Positions 17,915 through 26,989 of a stretch of 41,746 nucleotides of DNA are shown piece by piece (the first letter of the stretch is position 1; every line of letters begins with the position of its first letter). The stretch is from Desulfobulbus propionicus (GTDB lineage: Bacteria; Desulfobacterota; Desulfobulbia; Desulfobulbales; Desulfobulbaceae): contig PDQK01000011.1 of assembly GCA_002746685.1 (NCBI GenBank), forward strand, positions 1 to 41,746, written 5' to 3'. The notes under the pieces were generated by a model that saw nothing but the letters and a program-made list of their open reading frames with translations, did no database searches and was not told the DNA's origin. A program made the translations under genes and the position numbers.

Positions 17915-18634
17915 TCAAGGTTGCTTAGCGCTCTTTTTTGCATTGATCTCTGCTTCAGATGCGCGGGCATAGAGCGGAGTTAAACTGGCAGGGTCAGCTG
18001 CTCTTCCCAGCTCGATTTGATCAGCTGCGAGAAAACCAATGGTGGCTGCCCGTGGCTGGATTGTCGTTTCAGGCAAGACTGTAACAAGCTCATGAGAGGC
18101 AAAGAGCTCATAAAACGGAGCAAGGCCCGGACCAGCTAAAATGGTTGGCTCTGTGACCTGCTCAAGCACTGCTTCAGGTGCCAGGGCCTGAGCCTCCTTC
18201 TGCCTGACCATTCTATTCCCGGCGGGGGAATAGAGGTAACGCGCTCCATACACCTGTCCTTTGCGTGCATCGAGCATACACCATACAGGTTTATCCATCC
18301 CCACATATTGCAAGGCAAGCCCATCAAGGGAACCAATACCCGCAAGTGGTACCCCGGAAGCCATGGCGATCCCTTTTGCAGCGGCAAGCCCGATACGCAA
18401 ACCAGTAAAAGAACCAGGCCCCAAGCTGATGCCAAGTCCATCCAGCTGATCCCAGGCTACACCGGCATCTGCCATGACCTGACTGATATTGCCCAGCAGC
18501 TTTCTTGAGTGGGTGATATCTGGCCTGAGAGTGTACTCAGCAAGCAGGTGACCGTCTGTATGGTTTCCTCTGGTCAGGGCAACACTTCCGCACCCTGTGG
18601 AGGTTTCTATGGAAAGGATCAGGAAGCCAGCCAC
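17915..18634 (-). CDS. tsaB: tRNA threonylcarbamoyladenosine biosynthesis protein TsaB (YeaZ)
   Basis: TsaB partners TsaD in making t6A37 on ANN-decoding tRNAs. The 239-residue protein has the ASKHA fold start ILSIETSTGCGSVAL, HSRKLLGNISQVMADAG, and GLGISLGPGSFTGLRIGLAAAKGIA, which is diagnostic. The start is GTG 18634, overlapping the rseP stop by 16 nt; no ATG fits because the family N-terminus begins at once. It lies between rseP and ispG with overlaps on both sides, so translation is probably coupled. Confidence 0.93.
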   Translation of the reverse strand: MAGFLILSIETSTGCGSVALTRGNHTDGHLLAEYTLRPDITHSRKLLGNISQVMADAGVAWDQLDGLGISLGPGSFTGLRIGLAAAKGIAMASGVPLAGIGSLDGLALQYVGMDKPVWCMLDARKGQVYGARYLYSPAGNRMVRQKEAQALAPEAVLEQVTEPTILAGPGLAPFYELFASHELVTVLPETTIQPRAATIGFLAADQIELGRAADPASLTPLYARASEAEINAKKSAKQP

Positions 18635-19704
18635 CGTTGCACAACCCGCAATATATCGTTGTAGAAGACAAAAACCATTAAGGTTCCCAGCAGGGCTATG
18701 CCAATCTTCTGACTGATTTCCATGGCCTTGTCGTCAAGCGGCTTACCTCGAAGAGCCTCAATGGAGAGAAACACCAGATGACCACCATCCAGAACCGGGA
18801 TAGGCAAGAGATTGAGCAAGCCCAAGTTAATGCTGAGTAATCCCATGAAGTAGATCAGGTTTGCCCACCCTTCTTCCATCTGCTCTCCGGCAATCTCAGC
18901 AATCCGGATGGGGCCGCCAAGCTCACTGGCAGGAATAACCTGCTGGATCATCTTTACCACCCCTATCACAGTGAGATAGGAGAGGTTCCAGGTCTGGATA
19001 AGTGCTGATTTCCCGGATTCCAGCAACGAGACCTTTTTATAATGGAGCGCATCATCACGTACAATGCCCAGCATATACCGCTCACCCTGCTCCTCGCCAA
19101 AGAGGTTCTTTACCTTCTGCATGGCAGGCGTGGCAGTAATGACAATCTCTTCACCGGCACGATCAATAACCAGAGTGACAGGCTCTCCTTTACTTTCTTT
19201 AATGGCGTTGGAGACGTCCATCCAGGACAAGGTGGCGTTGCCGTTGATGGTAATGATGGCATCTCCTTCCTGGATTCCGGCCTGTTCTGCAACGGAACCG
19301 GCAGCAACCTCACCAATAATGGTTGTATCCACGGCCTCTGGAAGCCCCATAATCGAGAACATGGCAAAGTAGACGAACACAGCAAACAACAAGTTAAAGA
19401 GCGGGCCGCCAAAAACAATGAGAAAACGCTGCCATACAGCTTTGTGGGAAAAAGAACGGTGCTGTTCCTCCTCGCTCACCGGGTCGTCAATCTGTTCACC
19501 ATACATTTTCACGTAACCGCCCAGGGGAAAAGCACTGATCAGGTATTGTGTTTCGCCCCATGTACGGCTGATTACCTTTGAGCCAAAGCCCAGGGAAAAC
19601 TTGAGAACTCGGACTCCAAAAGCCTTGGCCAACAGGAAATGGCCAAGCTCATGGACAAAAATCAAGATACCAAGGACAAGTATAAAAGAGAGCAGGGAAT
19701 TCAT
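18619..19704 (-). CDS. rseP: Site-2 intramembrane zinc protease RseP
   Basis: The inner-membrane metalloprotease (361 residues) cleaves anti-sigma factors and signal peptides inside the membrane. Zinc ligands are HELGH at residues 18-22 in the first membrane helix and LDGGHL in the last-but-one (PIPVLDGGHL). A PDZ domain is centred on IIGEVAAGSVAEQAGIQEGD and TINGNATLSW (about 125-165), giving one PDZ domain instead of the two of E. coli RseP. It sits 30 nt after dxr, the usual order. Confidence 0.95.
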   Translation of the reverse strand: MNSLLSFILVLGILIFVHELGHFLLAKAFGVRVLKFSLGFGSKVISRTWGETQYLISAFPLGGYVKMYGEQIDDPVSEEEQHRSFSHKAVWQRFLIVFGGPLFNLLFAVFVYFAMFSIMGLPEAVDTTIIGEVAAGSVAEQAGIQEGDAIITINGNATLSWMDVSNAIKESKGEPVTLVIDRAGEEIVITATPAMQKVKNLFGEEQGERYMLGIVRDDALHYKKVSLLESGKSALIQTWNLSYLTVIGVVKMIQQVIPASELGGPIRIAEIAGEQMEEGWANLIYFMGLLSINLGLLNLLPIPVLDGGHLVFLSIEALRGKPLDDKAMEISQKIGIALLGTLMVFVFYNDILRVVQRWLAS

Positions 19705-19734
19705 AAAAAACCGGGAATAAAGGTAGAGTAACTA

Positions 19735-20901
19735 TTAGATGTATGAATGCCGATTGATGACTTCTCTGGCCACTTCCCGTGCAGCTTTATCTGCAGCAAG
19801 AATGGTCTCAAGGTCCATATCATCACCTTTGTCCACGCTATCCAGGGCAGCAGTTACCACTGCTGTGATTGTAGGAAAAGCAATGGTACCTTGTAAAAAT
19901 GCAGCTACAGCCACTTCGTTGGCTGCGTTGAGCACTGCTGGCCTGGTGCCCCCCTCTGCCAAGCTGTCGTAGGCTATTTTTAGCGCCGGAAAACGCTCCA
20001 GATCCGGTGCCTCAAAGGTTAGTGATGAACATTGTACCAGGTCAAGGCGGGATAAACTCAGGTCCAGCCTGCGTGGGTAAGACAGCGCGTAAGCAATAGG
20101 AATCTGCATATCAGGGATTCCCAGCTGTGCCACCACCGAGCCATCCTGATATTCCACCAGGGAATGGATAATGGACTGGGGGTGGACGACCACCTCGATC
20201 TGCTCAGGAGGTACGTCAAACAGCCAGCGGGCCTCAATCACCTCAAGGCCCTTATTCATCAAGGTGGCCGAGTCAATGGAAATTTTATTCCCCATATCCC
20301 AGTTGGGATGGGACAGTGCCTGTTCAGGGGTGACGTTCTGCAGCGCTTTCTTGTCCAGGGTGCGGAAAGGGCCACCTGATGCAGTAAGAAGAAGCTTGCG
20401 GACATCGCTTTTTTGCCCTGCTTCCAGGGCCTGAAAGATGGCGCTATGTTCTGAATCAATGGGAAGCAGCTGCACACCTGCCTGCCTCACCTTGGACATA
20501 ATCAGCTTCCCGGCCATGACCAGCGTTTCCTTGTTGGCCAGTCCAATATCCTTACCGGCCTCAATGGCTGCAAGTGCGGGCAAAAGTCCTACGCTCCCCA
20601 CCACAGCCGAAACCACCATATCAACACCAGGGAGTGAAGCTGCGGCACAGTTACCTTCAGTGCCTGTGACGATGCGGGAACGGAGCTTTTGCGGGAGCAG
20701 CTCAGCCAGTGCGGCAGCACGCTGCTCATCACCAATGCTTATCAACTCCGGCTCAAATTCAGCGGCTTGTTCAGCCAGTAACTGAATATTGGAACCAGCT
20801 GTAAGGGCTTGAACGTGATAGACCTCAGGAAATTGCCGTACCACATCCAGGGTACTCTTGCCAATGGAGCCGGTGGAGCCAAGCAGGGACAAACGTTTCA
20901 T
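19735..20901 (-). CDS. dxr: 1-deoxy-D-xylulose 5-phosphate reductoisomerase
   Basis: Dxr makes MEP from DXP with NADPH, the committed step of the non-mevalonate pathway. The 388-residue sequence has the nucleotide-binding start [16 protein letters not shown], the metal ligands in [14 protein letters not shown], the active-site TASGGPFR, and [20 protein letters not shown] with [20 protein letters not shown] 20901 shares one base with the cdsA stop (TAATG) and has GGGGAA eight nt upstream; GTG 20916 inside cdsA is less likely. Confidence 0.97.
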   Translation of the reverse strand: MKRLSLLGSTGSIGKSTLDVVRQFPEVYHVQALTAGSNIQLLAEQAAEFEPELISIGDEQRAAALAELLPQKLRSRIVTGTEGNCAAASLPGVDMVVSAVVGSVGLLPALAAIEAGKDIGLANKETLVMAGKLIMSKVRQAGVQLLPIDSEHSAIFQALEAGQKSDVRKLLLTASGGPFRTLDKKALQNVTPEQALSHPNWDMGNKISIDSATLMNKGLEVIEARWLFDVPPEQIEVVVHPQSIIHSLVEYQDGSVVAQLGIPDMQIPIAYALSYPRRLDLSLSRLDLVQCSSLTFEAPDLERFPALKIAYDSLAEGGTRPAVLNAANEVAVAAFLQGTIAFPTITAVVTAALDSVDKGDDMDLETILAADKAAREVAREVINRHSYI

Positions 20902-21692
20902 TACAGTATTCCCCACAGTACACAGTAAAACAAAACCGGTCCTGCCAGCAAAATAGAGTCAATACGATCAAGGATTCCGCCATGTCCAGCTAAAAGAGTT
21001 CCCGAATCTTTCACATCAAAGGAGCGTTTGATTGCTGATTCCGCCAGGTCACCCATCATGCCAATGACGATAAGAAGAACAACCGTAGGCAGGAGGCTGA
21101 AACGCATTGGAAGAGGCAGGAGTGCAGCAAATATAACCGCTGCAAGTGTACCTGTAGCCACCCCTCCAACGCCACCGGCAATGGTCTTTTTTGGGCTGAT
21201 AGCAGGCATGAGTTTTTTTCGCCCAAAGGTTTTCCCTACATAGTAAGCCCCGGTGTCAGATCCCGCTGTAATTCCTAAGAGAATCAGCAGCCAACTTGTG
21301 CCGTACTCCATGGTACTGAGCAGGGACAGGTGGGCCAATGACACAGAAACATACATCGCACCAAACACGACGGAACTGAGATAAAGGTAAGCGTTATCAA
21401 GCCGGTCGTGATTTTTTAGGCTCAGCACAACACCACCAAGGATTGTGGCAATGGTACCGGCTAGAACAGCTTGAATTGATCCTGCAAAAACAAAAAAAAC
21501 AGGGAACAGAGCAACAAAAATAGAGAGATACAGAAGCGAGCCCTGAAGGCTGGGGCTGGTAATACGAAAAAATTCAAACAGCCCTACTGCTGCAACCAGG
21601 ACAAAAACTGATTGTATAACTGCTGTCGAGGCCCAGGCAAGAAGTGCCAGGCAGCAGGCTGCCATGACCACGCCTGGGAGAACCCGGCTCAT
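20901..21692 (-). CDS. cdsA: Phosphatidate cytidylyltransferase (CDP-diglyceride synthase)
   Basis: CdsA makes CDP-diacylglycerol, the precursor of all bacterial phospholipids. The 263-residue membrane protein has repeated hydrophobic helices and the family signature near the C-terminus ([19 protein letters not shown]), preceded by [18 protein letters not shown] and SPKKTIAG. It overlaps uppS by four bases (ATGA) and dxr by one, showing tight translational coupling. Confidence 0.96.
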   Translation of the reverse strand: MSRVLPGVVMAACCLALLAWASTAVIQSVFVLVAAVGLFEFFRITSPSLQGSLLYLSIFVALFPVFFVFAGSIQAVLAGTIATILGGVVLSLKNHDRLDNAYLYLSSVVFGAMYVSVSLAHLSLLSTMEYGTSWLLILLGITAGSDTGAYYVGKTFGRKKLMPAISPKKTIAGGVGGVATGTLAAVIFAALLPLPMRFSLLPTVVLLIVIGMMGDLAESAIKRSFDVKDSGTLLAGHGGILDRIDSILLAGPVLFYCVLWGIL

Positions 21693-22429
21693 TTTGCCTG
21701 CTCCGTTTTAAGCTGAGCACCGGTCTTACCAAACCGGCGTTGGCGTTTATTAAACACCTCAATGGCTTCAAGAAACTGCTCCTTTTTGAAATCAGGCCAT
21801 TTCAACCGGGTAAAGTAGAGTTCTGCATAAGACGCCTGCCACAGCAGAAAGTTAGACAACCGACACTCACCACCGGTGCGGATAAGCAAGTCGGGCTCAG
21901 CCTGCCCTGCTGTGTAAAGGTGTGCATCTATGGTATCCTCAGAGATTTCTGCACTGCTCAGTTCACCGGCAGCGCACTTCTCTGCAATGGTTTGTACCGC
22001 ACGGATCATTTCTGCCCTGCCGCCATAACTGAGCGCCAGGTTGAGCGTCATGGCCTGGCAGTCTCTGGTGGAAGCCATGGTCTCCTCCAACACCTGCCTG
22101 ACATCCTCTGGCAGCTTCTCCTGCTGGCCCAGGCAACAGAGGCGGATGTCATTGGAGAGCATGTTCTTCAACTCTGCAACAAGGTAAGACTTAAGCAGCC
22201 CCATCAAACCGGACACCTCACTCACAGGCCGCTTCCAGTTTTCAGTGGAAAAGGCATACAAGGTCAAGTGCTTCACCCCCAGTTCGCGGCTGGTTTCAAC
22301 CACCTCACGCACAGCATCCACCCCGGCCTTATGTCCAAACAGACGGGGGCGGTTACGCTCCTCTGCCCAGCGACCATTGCCATCCATAATAATGGCAATG
22401 TGAGTGGGAATTGTCATTGTATTTTCCAT
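21689..22429 (-). CDS. uppS: Undecaprenyl diphosphate synthase (cis-prenyltransferase)
   Basis: UppS builds the C55 lipid carrier for cell-wall glycans from isoprenoid units supplied by the dxr/ispG pathway. The sequence (246 residues) has the catalytic IIMDGNGRWA, GHKAGVDAVREVV, LTLYAFSTENWKRP and the C-terminal LLIRTGGECRLSNFLLWQ and AYAELYFT-like region (SYAELYFTRLKWPDF). Several starts are possible: ATG 22429 (used), ATG 22417 (MTIPTHIAII) or GTG 22432; none has a clear ribosome site, so the first residues are uncertain. Confidence 0.95.
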   Translation of the reverse strand: MENTMTIPTHIAIIMDGNGRWAEERNRPRLFGHKAGVDAVREVVETSRELGVKHLTLYAFSTENWKRPVSEVSGLMGLLKSYLVAELKNMLSNDIRLCCLGQQEKLPEDVRQVLEETMASTRDCQAMTLNLALSYGGRAEMIRAVQTIAEKCAAGELSSAEISEDTIDAHLYTAGQAEPDLLIRTGGECRLSNFLLWQASYAELYFTRLKWPDFKKEQFLEAIEVFNKRQRRFGKTGAQLKTEQAK

Positions 22430-22448
22430 CACCAGAGTGACCTTTTCC

Positions 22449-23006
22449 CTATACTTCCATTACTTCCTTTTCTTTGCCAGCAACGATCTCATCAACCTGC
22501 TTGATGTAATCGTCAGTCGCCTTTTGGGCATCATCCTGAAGGCGAAACATATCATCTTCAGAGATTTCCTTATCTTTTTTCATTTTTTTTAAGCTGTCAT
22601 TGGCATCGCGACGGGCGTTACGGATGGCTACCTTAAACTCCTCACCAATCTTCTTTACCTGCTTCACCAATTCTTTACGACGCTCTTCGGTCAACGGTGG
22701 AATAGTCAGGCGAATAACATTACCATCATTTGCAGGGGTGAGCCCCAGATCCGAGGCCAGGATAGCTTTTTCAATGGCTGGCAGCATTTGAGGGTCCCAC
22801 GGCTTAATAGCGATCATGCTGGATTCCGGAATGGTCAACGTGCCCACCTGATCCATGGGCATCTGCGAGCCATAGGCTTCTACTTTAACGCCATCAAGCA
22901 GCGCAAGGGAAGCTCGGCCTGTTCTGATCTTTACCAGCTCACGCTTCAGCGCATCAATGCTGGATTCCATCTTATCCTTTACTTGATCTATAATTTCATT
23001 AGCCAT
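22449..23006 (-). CDS. frr: Ribosome recycling factor
   Basis: RRF splits post-termination ribosomes with EF-G. The 185-residue product has the family length and motifs: KRELVKIRTGRASLALLDGV, the domain II segment VGTLTIPESSMIAIKPWD, and LTIPPLTEERRKELVKQVKK. ATG 23006 lies eight nt after GAGGAG; the in-frame ATG at 23012 is too close to that site. It is followed by uppS and preceded by pyrH, the common bacterial order. Confidence 0.97.
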   Translation of the reverse strand: MANEIIDQVKDKMESSIDALKRELVKIRTGRASLALLDGVKVEAYGSQMPMDQVGTLTIPESSMIAIKPWDPQMLPAIEKAILASDLGLTPANDGNVIRLTIPPLTEERRKELVKQVKKIGEEFKVAIRNARRDANDSLKKMKKDKEISEDDMFRLQDDAQKATDDYIKQVDEIVAGKEKEVMEV

Positions 23007-23048
23007 GCGCATAACTCCTCAATTCTCTTTTAAAACCCAAATTGTACA

Positions 23049-23067
23049 GGGCCTACTGTTCAGGCCC
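23049..23067 (-). promoter_or_regulatory. Hairpin in the pyrH-frr gap
   Basis: GGGCCT and AGGCCC form a perfect 6-bp GC-rich stem with a 7-nt loop between the pyrH stop and the frr start. There is no following U tract, so full termination is unlikely; it may slow polymerase or guide mRNA processing. Confidence 0.35.
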
Positions 23068-23089
23068 CAACATTATTCAGTATACCAAA

Positions 23090-23800
23090 TTATTCTGTAA
23101 TCAAGCTACCAATTCCTGTTTCCCCCAAAGCTGCTTTGGCAATATTCCCTTCCTTTTTCATATTAAACACAAGAATCGGCAGGTTATTATCCCGAGCAAG
23201 CGAGATGCCGGCAGCATCAAGGACTCGTAGATCATCACGAAGCACCTGGTGGTAACTCAGGGAATCATAGCGAACGGCATCATCAAACTGTTCCGGATCT
23301 TTGTCATAGACCCCGTCAACCCGGGTTGCTTTCATGATCACATCTGCCTTGATCTCAAGTGCGCGCAGTACCGCAGCGGTATCCGTTGTAAAATAGGGGT
23401 TACCTGTTCCAGCGGCAAGGATCACAACTCTATTGTTAACCAAATGCTCAATGGCCTTTACCCGCTCGTATGGTTCACAGACGTTAAGCATATTGATGGC
23501 AGACATGACCCTGCATGGGATGCCAGCCTTTTCCAATCCATCCTGCATGGCAAGAGAGTTCATTACTGTGCCAAGCATCCCCATGTTATCAGCAGAACCA
23601 CGATCCATCCCTTTCGCTGCACCGGCAACTCCACGAAATATATTGCCTGCCCCAATAACCATGGCAATTTCAATGTTGCGGTCATGGACTTTCTTTATCT
23701 CATTGGATACATAACGGACGATTTCCGTACTTATCCCGTAGGCTTGTTCGCCCATCAGGGCCTCGCCACTTATCTTCAGAAGTATTCTCTTAAATGTCAT
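23090..23800 (-). CDS. pyrH: Uridylate kinase (UMP kinase)
   Basis: PyrH phosphorylates UMP to UDP as a hexamer and is feedback-regulated by UTP and GTP in proteobacteria. The 236-residue product shows LLKISGEALMGEQAYGI, VIGAGNIFRGV, and RVVILAAGTGNPYFTTDTAAVLRA, with DGVYDKDP near residue 170. ATG 23800 follows AAAGGT. The gene lies between tsf and frr, separated from tsf by a 150-nt gap with hairpins. Confidence 0.97.
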   Translation of the reverse strand: MTFKRILLKISGEALMGEQAYGISTEIVRYVSNEIKKVHDRNIEIAMVIGAGNIFRGVAGAAKGMDRGSADNMGMLGTVMNSLAMQDGLEKAGIPCRVMSAINMLNVCEPYERVKAIEHLVNNRVVILAAGTGNPYFTTDTAAVLRALEIKADVIMKATRVDGVYDKDPEQFDDAVRYDSLSYHQVLRDDLRVLDAAGISLARDNNLPILVFNMKKEGNIAKAALGETGIGSLITE

Positions 23801-23862
23801 GATTTGACCTTTGTAGAGTAGATATGAACGTTGTGCCGTGAATAAAACTTGGCACTGCGTGA

Positions 23863-23937
23863 CCAGGATCAGTTACCTGGCTGGAAAAGACAGGAGCTGT
23901 TAGTGGTCCAGGAGTAACCTCAACCCCCTGAACCACT
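23863..23937 (-). promoter_or_regulatory. Two hairpins in the tsf-pyrH gap
   Basis: First in transcription is an 11-position stem (arms 23902-23912 and 23927-23937) with one T-G wobble on the transcribed strand and a 14-nt loop; second is CCAGG/CCTGG (23863-23880, 8-nt loop). Neither has a U tract. They may attenuate or process the transcript so that pyrH is made at lower level than tsf. Confidence 0.4.
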
Positions 23938-23953
23938 GCAAGCTTAATACGTG

Positions 23954-24547
23954 CTAGGCACCAATCTGAAAACGAGCAAATTTCTTAATAGAAATATTCT
24001 CACCCATCTTAGCGACAATCTCGTTGAGTTTATCTTGTACACTGAGATCTGGATCTTTGACAAATTTCTGTTCAAGCAGACAGATTTCGGAAATGTATTT
24101 CTCAATCTTACCCGTAACAATTTTTTCAACGATATTTTCAGGCTTGCCAGATTCCAGTGCCTGCTTAACATAAATGTCTTTTTCCCGTTGAACAATATCT
24201 TCAGGAATCTCTTCACGGCTCACAGCAACTGGATTTACAGCCGCTATATGCATGGCGATATCTTTAGCAAAAGCTCTGAAGTCATCGGTTTTGGCAACAA
24301 AATCAGTTTCGCAGCCAACCTCAACCATTACCGCAAGCTTACCACCGCCGTGTACGTAACACTCAATAACACCTTCACTGGTGGCACGATCAGCACGTTT
24401 AGCGGCAACTGCAAGACCTTTTTGACGAAGCAGATCAACCGCCTTGTCAATGTCACCCTCAGTCTCGGTGAGAGCTTTTTTACAATCCATCATGCCGGCA
24501 TTGGTCTTATCCCGCAGTTCCTTGACCATTTGACTTGTAATTTTCAC
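23954..24547 (-). CDS. tsf: Translation elongation factor Ts (short form)
   Basis: EF-Ts recharges EF-Tu with GTP. The 197-residue protein has the N-terminal UBA-like domain (MVKELRDKTNAGMMDCKKAL), the nucleotide-exchange motif TDFVAKTDDF and a shortened C-terminal part. It ends with the normal KFARFQIGA tail, so the short length is a lineage form as in Thermus or cyanobacteria, not a truncation. The start is GTG 24547, seen from AAGGAG eight nt upstream. Confidence 0.96.
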   Translation of the reverse strand: MKITSQMVKELRDKTNAGMMDCKKALTETEGDIDKAVDLLRQKGLAVAAKRADRATSEGVIECYVHGGGKLAVMVEVGCETDFVAKTDDFRAFAKDIAMHIAAVNPVAVSREEIPEDIVQREKDIYVKQALESGKPENIVEKIVTGKIEKYISEICLLEQKFVKDPDLSVQDKLNEIVAKMGENISIKKFARFQIGA

Positions 24548-24616
24548 GATTATTCTCCTTATATGATTCTTTGATCATCCAGGCCCTGAACCTGGGATAA
24601 TGACGAGACCTCTACA

Positions 24617-24654
24617 GTAATAAAGGCCTGAAACGAAAAGCAGGCCTTTATTAC
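24617..24654. promoter_or_regulatory. Perfect 14-bp hairpin in the rpsB-tsf gap
   Basis: GTAATAAAGGCCTG and its exact complement flank a 10-nt loop between rpsB and tsf. There is no T run after the stem on the minus strand, though its AT-rich base ends in TTTATTAC. It is a candidate partial terminator or RNase III site controlling the rpsB:tsf ratio. Confidence 0.5.
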
Positions 24655-24665
24655 ATAAAAGTAAA

Positions 24666-24688
24666 CAGATCCAGCAACAGTGGATCTG
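24666..24688. promoter_or_regulatory. Perfect 8-bp hairpin just after rpsB
   Basis: CAGATCCA, a 7-nt loop and TGGATCTG form a perfect stem starting 10 nt after the rpsB stop. Together with the 14-bp hairpin it makes a tandem stem-loop region in the rpsB-tsf spacer. Confidence 0.45.
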
Positions 24689-24698
24689 GTATGAAAGA

Positions 24699-25502
24699 CT
24701 ACTGGGCAGCTGGTGCTGCTTCTTCAGTGGAGGCTTCAGCTTCAGGAGCAGCCTCTTCAGTGTTTTCTGCACTCATAGCGGCTTCAAGCTCATCATTGCT
24801 GGCCTCTGTTTCCTCTCCACGACGCTCTTTTCCTTCAAGGGCTGCCTGGGCGATGGCTGAAGTCACAAGCTTGATAGCACGAATAGCATCGTCGTTACCA
24901 GGGATGACATAGTCAACGCCATCAGGGTCACAGTTCGTATCTGTAAGAGCGACGACAGGAATGCCCAGTTTCCGTGCTTCGTTGACTGCAATGTCTTCTT
25001 TATTTGGATCAATAACAAATAAAACATCAGGCAAGGAACGCATGGACTTGATACCACCGACGTTACGATCTAATTTGACCCGCTCTTTTTCCATCTGCAG
25101 GATTTCTTTCTTTGGAAAACGGTTAATGGAACCATCTTCCTGCATGGCTTCAATTTTTTTGAGCCTATCCACAGAGTTCTTCACAGTTTGGAAGTTGGTC
25201 ATCATACCACCAAGCCAGCGGTGATTAACAAAGTACATGCCACAACGCTGCGCTTCTTCCTTGATAATAGCTTGGCCCTGACGTTTGGTACAAACGAACA
25301 TGACAGATCCACCATTGGCAACCACATCTGCAATGTAGTTATATGCTTTACGGAACATCTTCATGGTGACATCAAGATTGACAATATAAATGCCATTACG
25401 TGGACCATAAATGTATGGTTTCATTTTTGGGTTCCAACGTCTGGTTTGATGTCCAAAATGGAGCCCTGCTTCGAGCATCTGCCGCATGGTTATTTGTGCC
25501 AT
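24699..25502 (-). CDS. rpsB: 30S ribosomal protein S2
   Basis: S2 joins the 30S subunit late and helps hold S1. The 267-residue sequence has the family start [27 protein letters not shown], the coiled coil region (LKKIEAMQ) and [18 protein letters not shown]...[10 protein letters not shown]. After the conserved core comes an acidic, Glu/Ala-rich tail of about 40 residues (from about 228), longer than in E. coli. ATG 25502 follows GGAG. It heads the growth-gene transcript down to rph. Confidence 0.97.
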   Translation of the reverse strand: MAQITMRQMLEAGLHFGHQTRRWNPKMKPYIYGPRNGIYIVNLDVTMKMFRKAYNYIADVVANGGSVMFVCTKRQGQAIIKEEAQRCGMYFVNHRWLGGMMTNFQTVKNSVDRLKKIEAMQEDGSINRFPKKEILQMEKERVKLDRNVGGIKSMRSLPDVLFVIDPNKEDIAVNEARKLGIPVVALTDTNCDPDGVDYVIPGNDDAIRAIKLVTSAIAQAALEGKERRGEETEASNDELEAAMSAENTEEAAPEAEASTEEAAPAAQ

Positions 25503-25634
25503 AATCTTTCTCCAGTTTTTATGGTTATTCCTCCATCCCTGAATCCAATCCTCAAATTTGAGAACACCAAAGGATAAGCGGGATGTGTGTAGTTACTCTG
25601 CCCAGTATTTGAGCAGATTACAAACAAACTTTTC

Positions 25635-25663
25635 TTTTTAACACACCAGAATCACATTTTCAA
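25635..25663 (-). promoter_or_regulatory. Candidate promoter for the rpsB operon
   Basis: TTGAAA (25663-25658) and TAAAAA (25640-25635) are 17 nt apart on the minus strand, leaving an untranslated leader of about 125 nt before rpsB. That leader contains a 12-nt palindrome (CTCAAATTTGAG). In other bacteria S2 represses its own leader; whether that holds here is unknown. Confidence 0.4.
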
Positions 25664-25691
25664 GCCCCCACTCCTGTGTGCAAAAATGAAG

Positions 25692-26459
25692 TTATTTTGT
25701 TATAAGGGTCGGCCTGCGTCCAATATAATACTGGAGCCACTGAAATCCAAACTGCAACAAAGCTCCATCTTCACGTTTAATACGATTGCGGGTATTTTTG
25801 TCCAGTTTAAATTGTTTGAGTAATTGATGCGTTTCCACGTAAGCACGGAAATCATCAATATTGTAGCAGACCATAAAAGCAAGCTGTTGTAATGGTCCTG
25901 CTCCGCCCTCACCCTGCCACGGATTAGTGGCAAAAAAGGCATCCACTTCAGCCCAAAGCTCGTTGAACAGGTTAAATTCATGGAGTTGCTGCTCTCTCTC
26001 CCATTTACGCAGAGTATAGGTTCGCTGTTCAAAGTGCCCTTTACAGTAGGGGTGATGGGTCATAAAATAGTGTTCCTTCAGCCTTCCATTAACATGTTCA
26101 ACACCCCGTTCCAGTGGGTAGGTACGGCATGCTGAAGGCCGGTCAGGATAAACAGAACACCCCTGTTCCGAGAGAAACGGGCAAGGTGATCCATCTTTAT
26201 CAGCCATGTTTAACATTACACTTGGGAAAAAAGGATGACTCCCTTTGGCAACCCTAGTGTACGTACGCATAAAGGTGGCTGAATCAATATGAAGATTATT
26301 TTTGAGCCGGATAATGTCATAAGGGAAAAGATAAAGCAGCGTATTATGACAACAGGTAAGAAAACAGCTTACTTCAGGGTGACAGTGGAAGGAAAAAGGA
26401 GCTTTACCCACCCTGGTTCTCCCCTCGGGAAGGTGTGCGTCATCAGATGTGTATTCCAT
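25692..26459 (-). CDS. YkgJ-family cysteine cluster protein
   Basis: The 255-residue protein carries the cysteine signature of the zinc/iron-chelating YkgJ (UPF0153) family: FHCHPEVSCFLTCCHN near residues 24-38, PCPFLSEQGCSVYPDRPSACRTYPL near 100-130, and a late His/Cys pair (HHPYCKG). It probably binds a metal; the function is unknown. ATG 26459 has GGTGA upstream. It sits alone between the rplQ terminator and the rpsB promoter, on the same strand as both. Confidence 0.85.
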   Translation of the reverse strand: MEYTSDDAHLPEGRTRVGKAPFSFHCHPEVSCFLTCCHNTLLYLFPYDIIRLKNNLHIDSATFMRTYTRVAKGSHPFFPSVMLNMADKDGSPCPFLSEQGCSVYPDRPSACRTYPLERGVEHVNGRLKEHYFMTHHPYCKGHFEQRTYTLRKWEREQQLHEFNLFNELWAEVDAFFATNPWQGEGGAGPLQQLAFMVCYNIDDFRAYVETHQLLKQFKLDKNTRNRIKREDGALLQFGFQWLQYYIGRRPTLITK

Positions 26460-26482
26460 TTTTCACCGTTTGGTAAGATTAG

Positions 26483-26520
26483 GCAAAAAAAAAGCTGGTA
26501 TGAAAAATCATACCAGCTTA
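26483..26520 (-). terminator. Strong intrinsic terminator after rplQ
   Basis: On the minus strand a perfect 12-bp stem (AAGCTGGTATGA / TCATACCAGCTT, arms 26519-26508 and 26503-26492) with a 4-nt loop runs into nine T residues, 22 nt past the rplQ stop. It ends the ribosomal superoperon. Confidence 0.93.
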
Positions 26521-26541
26521 AGCAACTTGTGAAGCTATGCT

Positions 26542-26931
26542 TTATTCATCAGCCTCTTCTTCGCCAAAAGAGTCCTGATAATCAACGAGCTCAATGATGG
26601 CCATAGGTGCAGCATCACCAACACGGTTACCGGTTTTGATAATTCTGGTGTACCCACCTTTTCTATCAGCATATTGTTCGGACAGCTCATTAAAAAGCTT
26701 ATGTACAATTTCCTTGGATCGGATATAAGCGAGTGCCTGTCTTCTGGAATGCAGATCACCACGCTTACCAAGGGTGATCATTTTGTCAGCAATCCGGCGT
26801 GCTTCTTTGGCCTTTGGAACAGTAGTTACGATGCGTTCATGTTCCAACAGAGAGGTAACCATGTTGCGCAACATCGCTTTTCTATGGGAAGTGGTACGGC
26901 CTAACTTACGACCAACTTTTCTGTGTCTCAT
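26542..26931 (-). CDS. rplQ: 50S ribosomal protein L17
   Basis: L17 sits near the exit of the peptide tunnel. The 129-residue product starts [24 protein letters not shown] and contains [14 protein letters not shown] and [22 protein letters not shown], with an acidic C-terminal end. ATG 26931 follows AAGGAC. It is the last gene of the alpha operon, after rpoA. Confidence 0.97.
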   Translation of the reverse strand: MRHRKVGRKLGRTTSHRKAMLRNMVTSLLEHERIVTTVPKAKEARRIADKMITLGKRGDLHSRRQALAYIRSKEIVHKLFNELSEQYADRKGGYTRIIKTGNRVGDAAPMAIIELVDYQDSFGEEEADE

Positions 26932-26989
26932 TATCTTGTCCTTCTCTGTTAATAAACAAATCGGTTAACGCTGGGGTCCTTATGGCTGC

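Noticed and set aside
19042..19581. Plus-strand frame of 179 codons opposite rseP
   Set aside because: Antisense to conserved HELGH/PDZ coding sequence, with no ribosome site or family resemblance.
21740..22504. Plus-strand frame of 254 codons opposite uppS
   Set aside because: Antisense shadow; the minus strand carries complete UppS motifs.
23954..24547. tsf as a truncated gene
   Set aside because: The short EF-Ts ends with the normal family C-terminus and matches short forms in other lineages.
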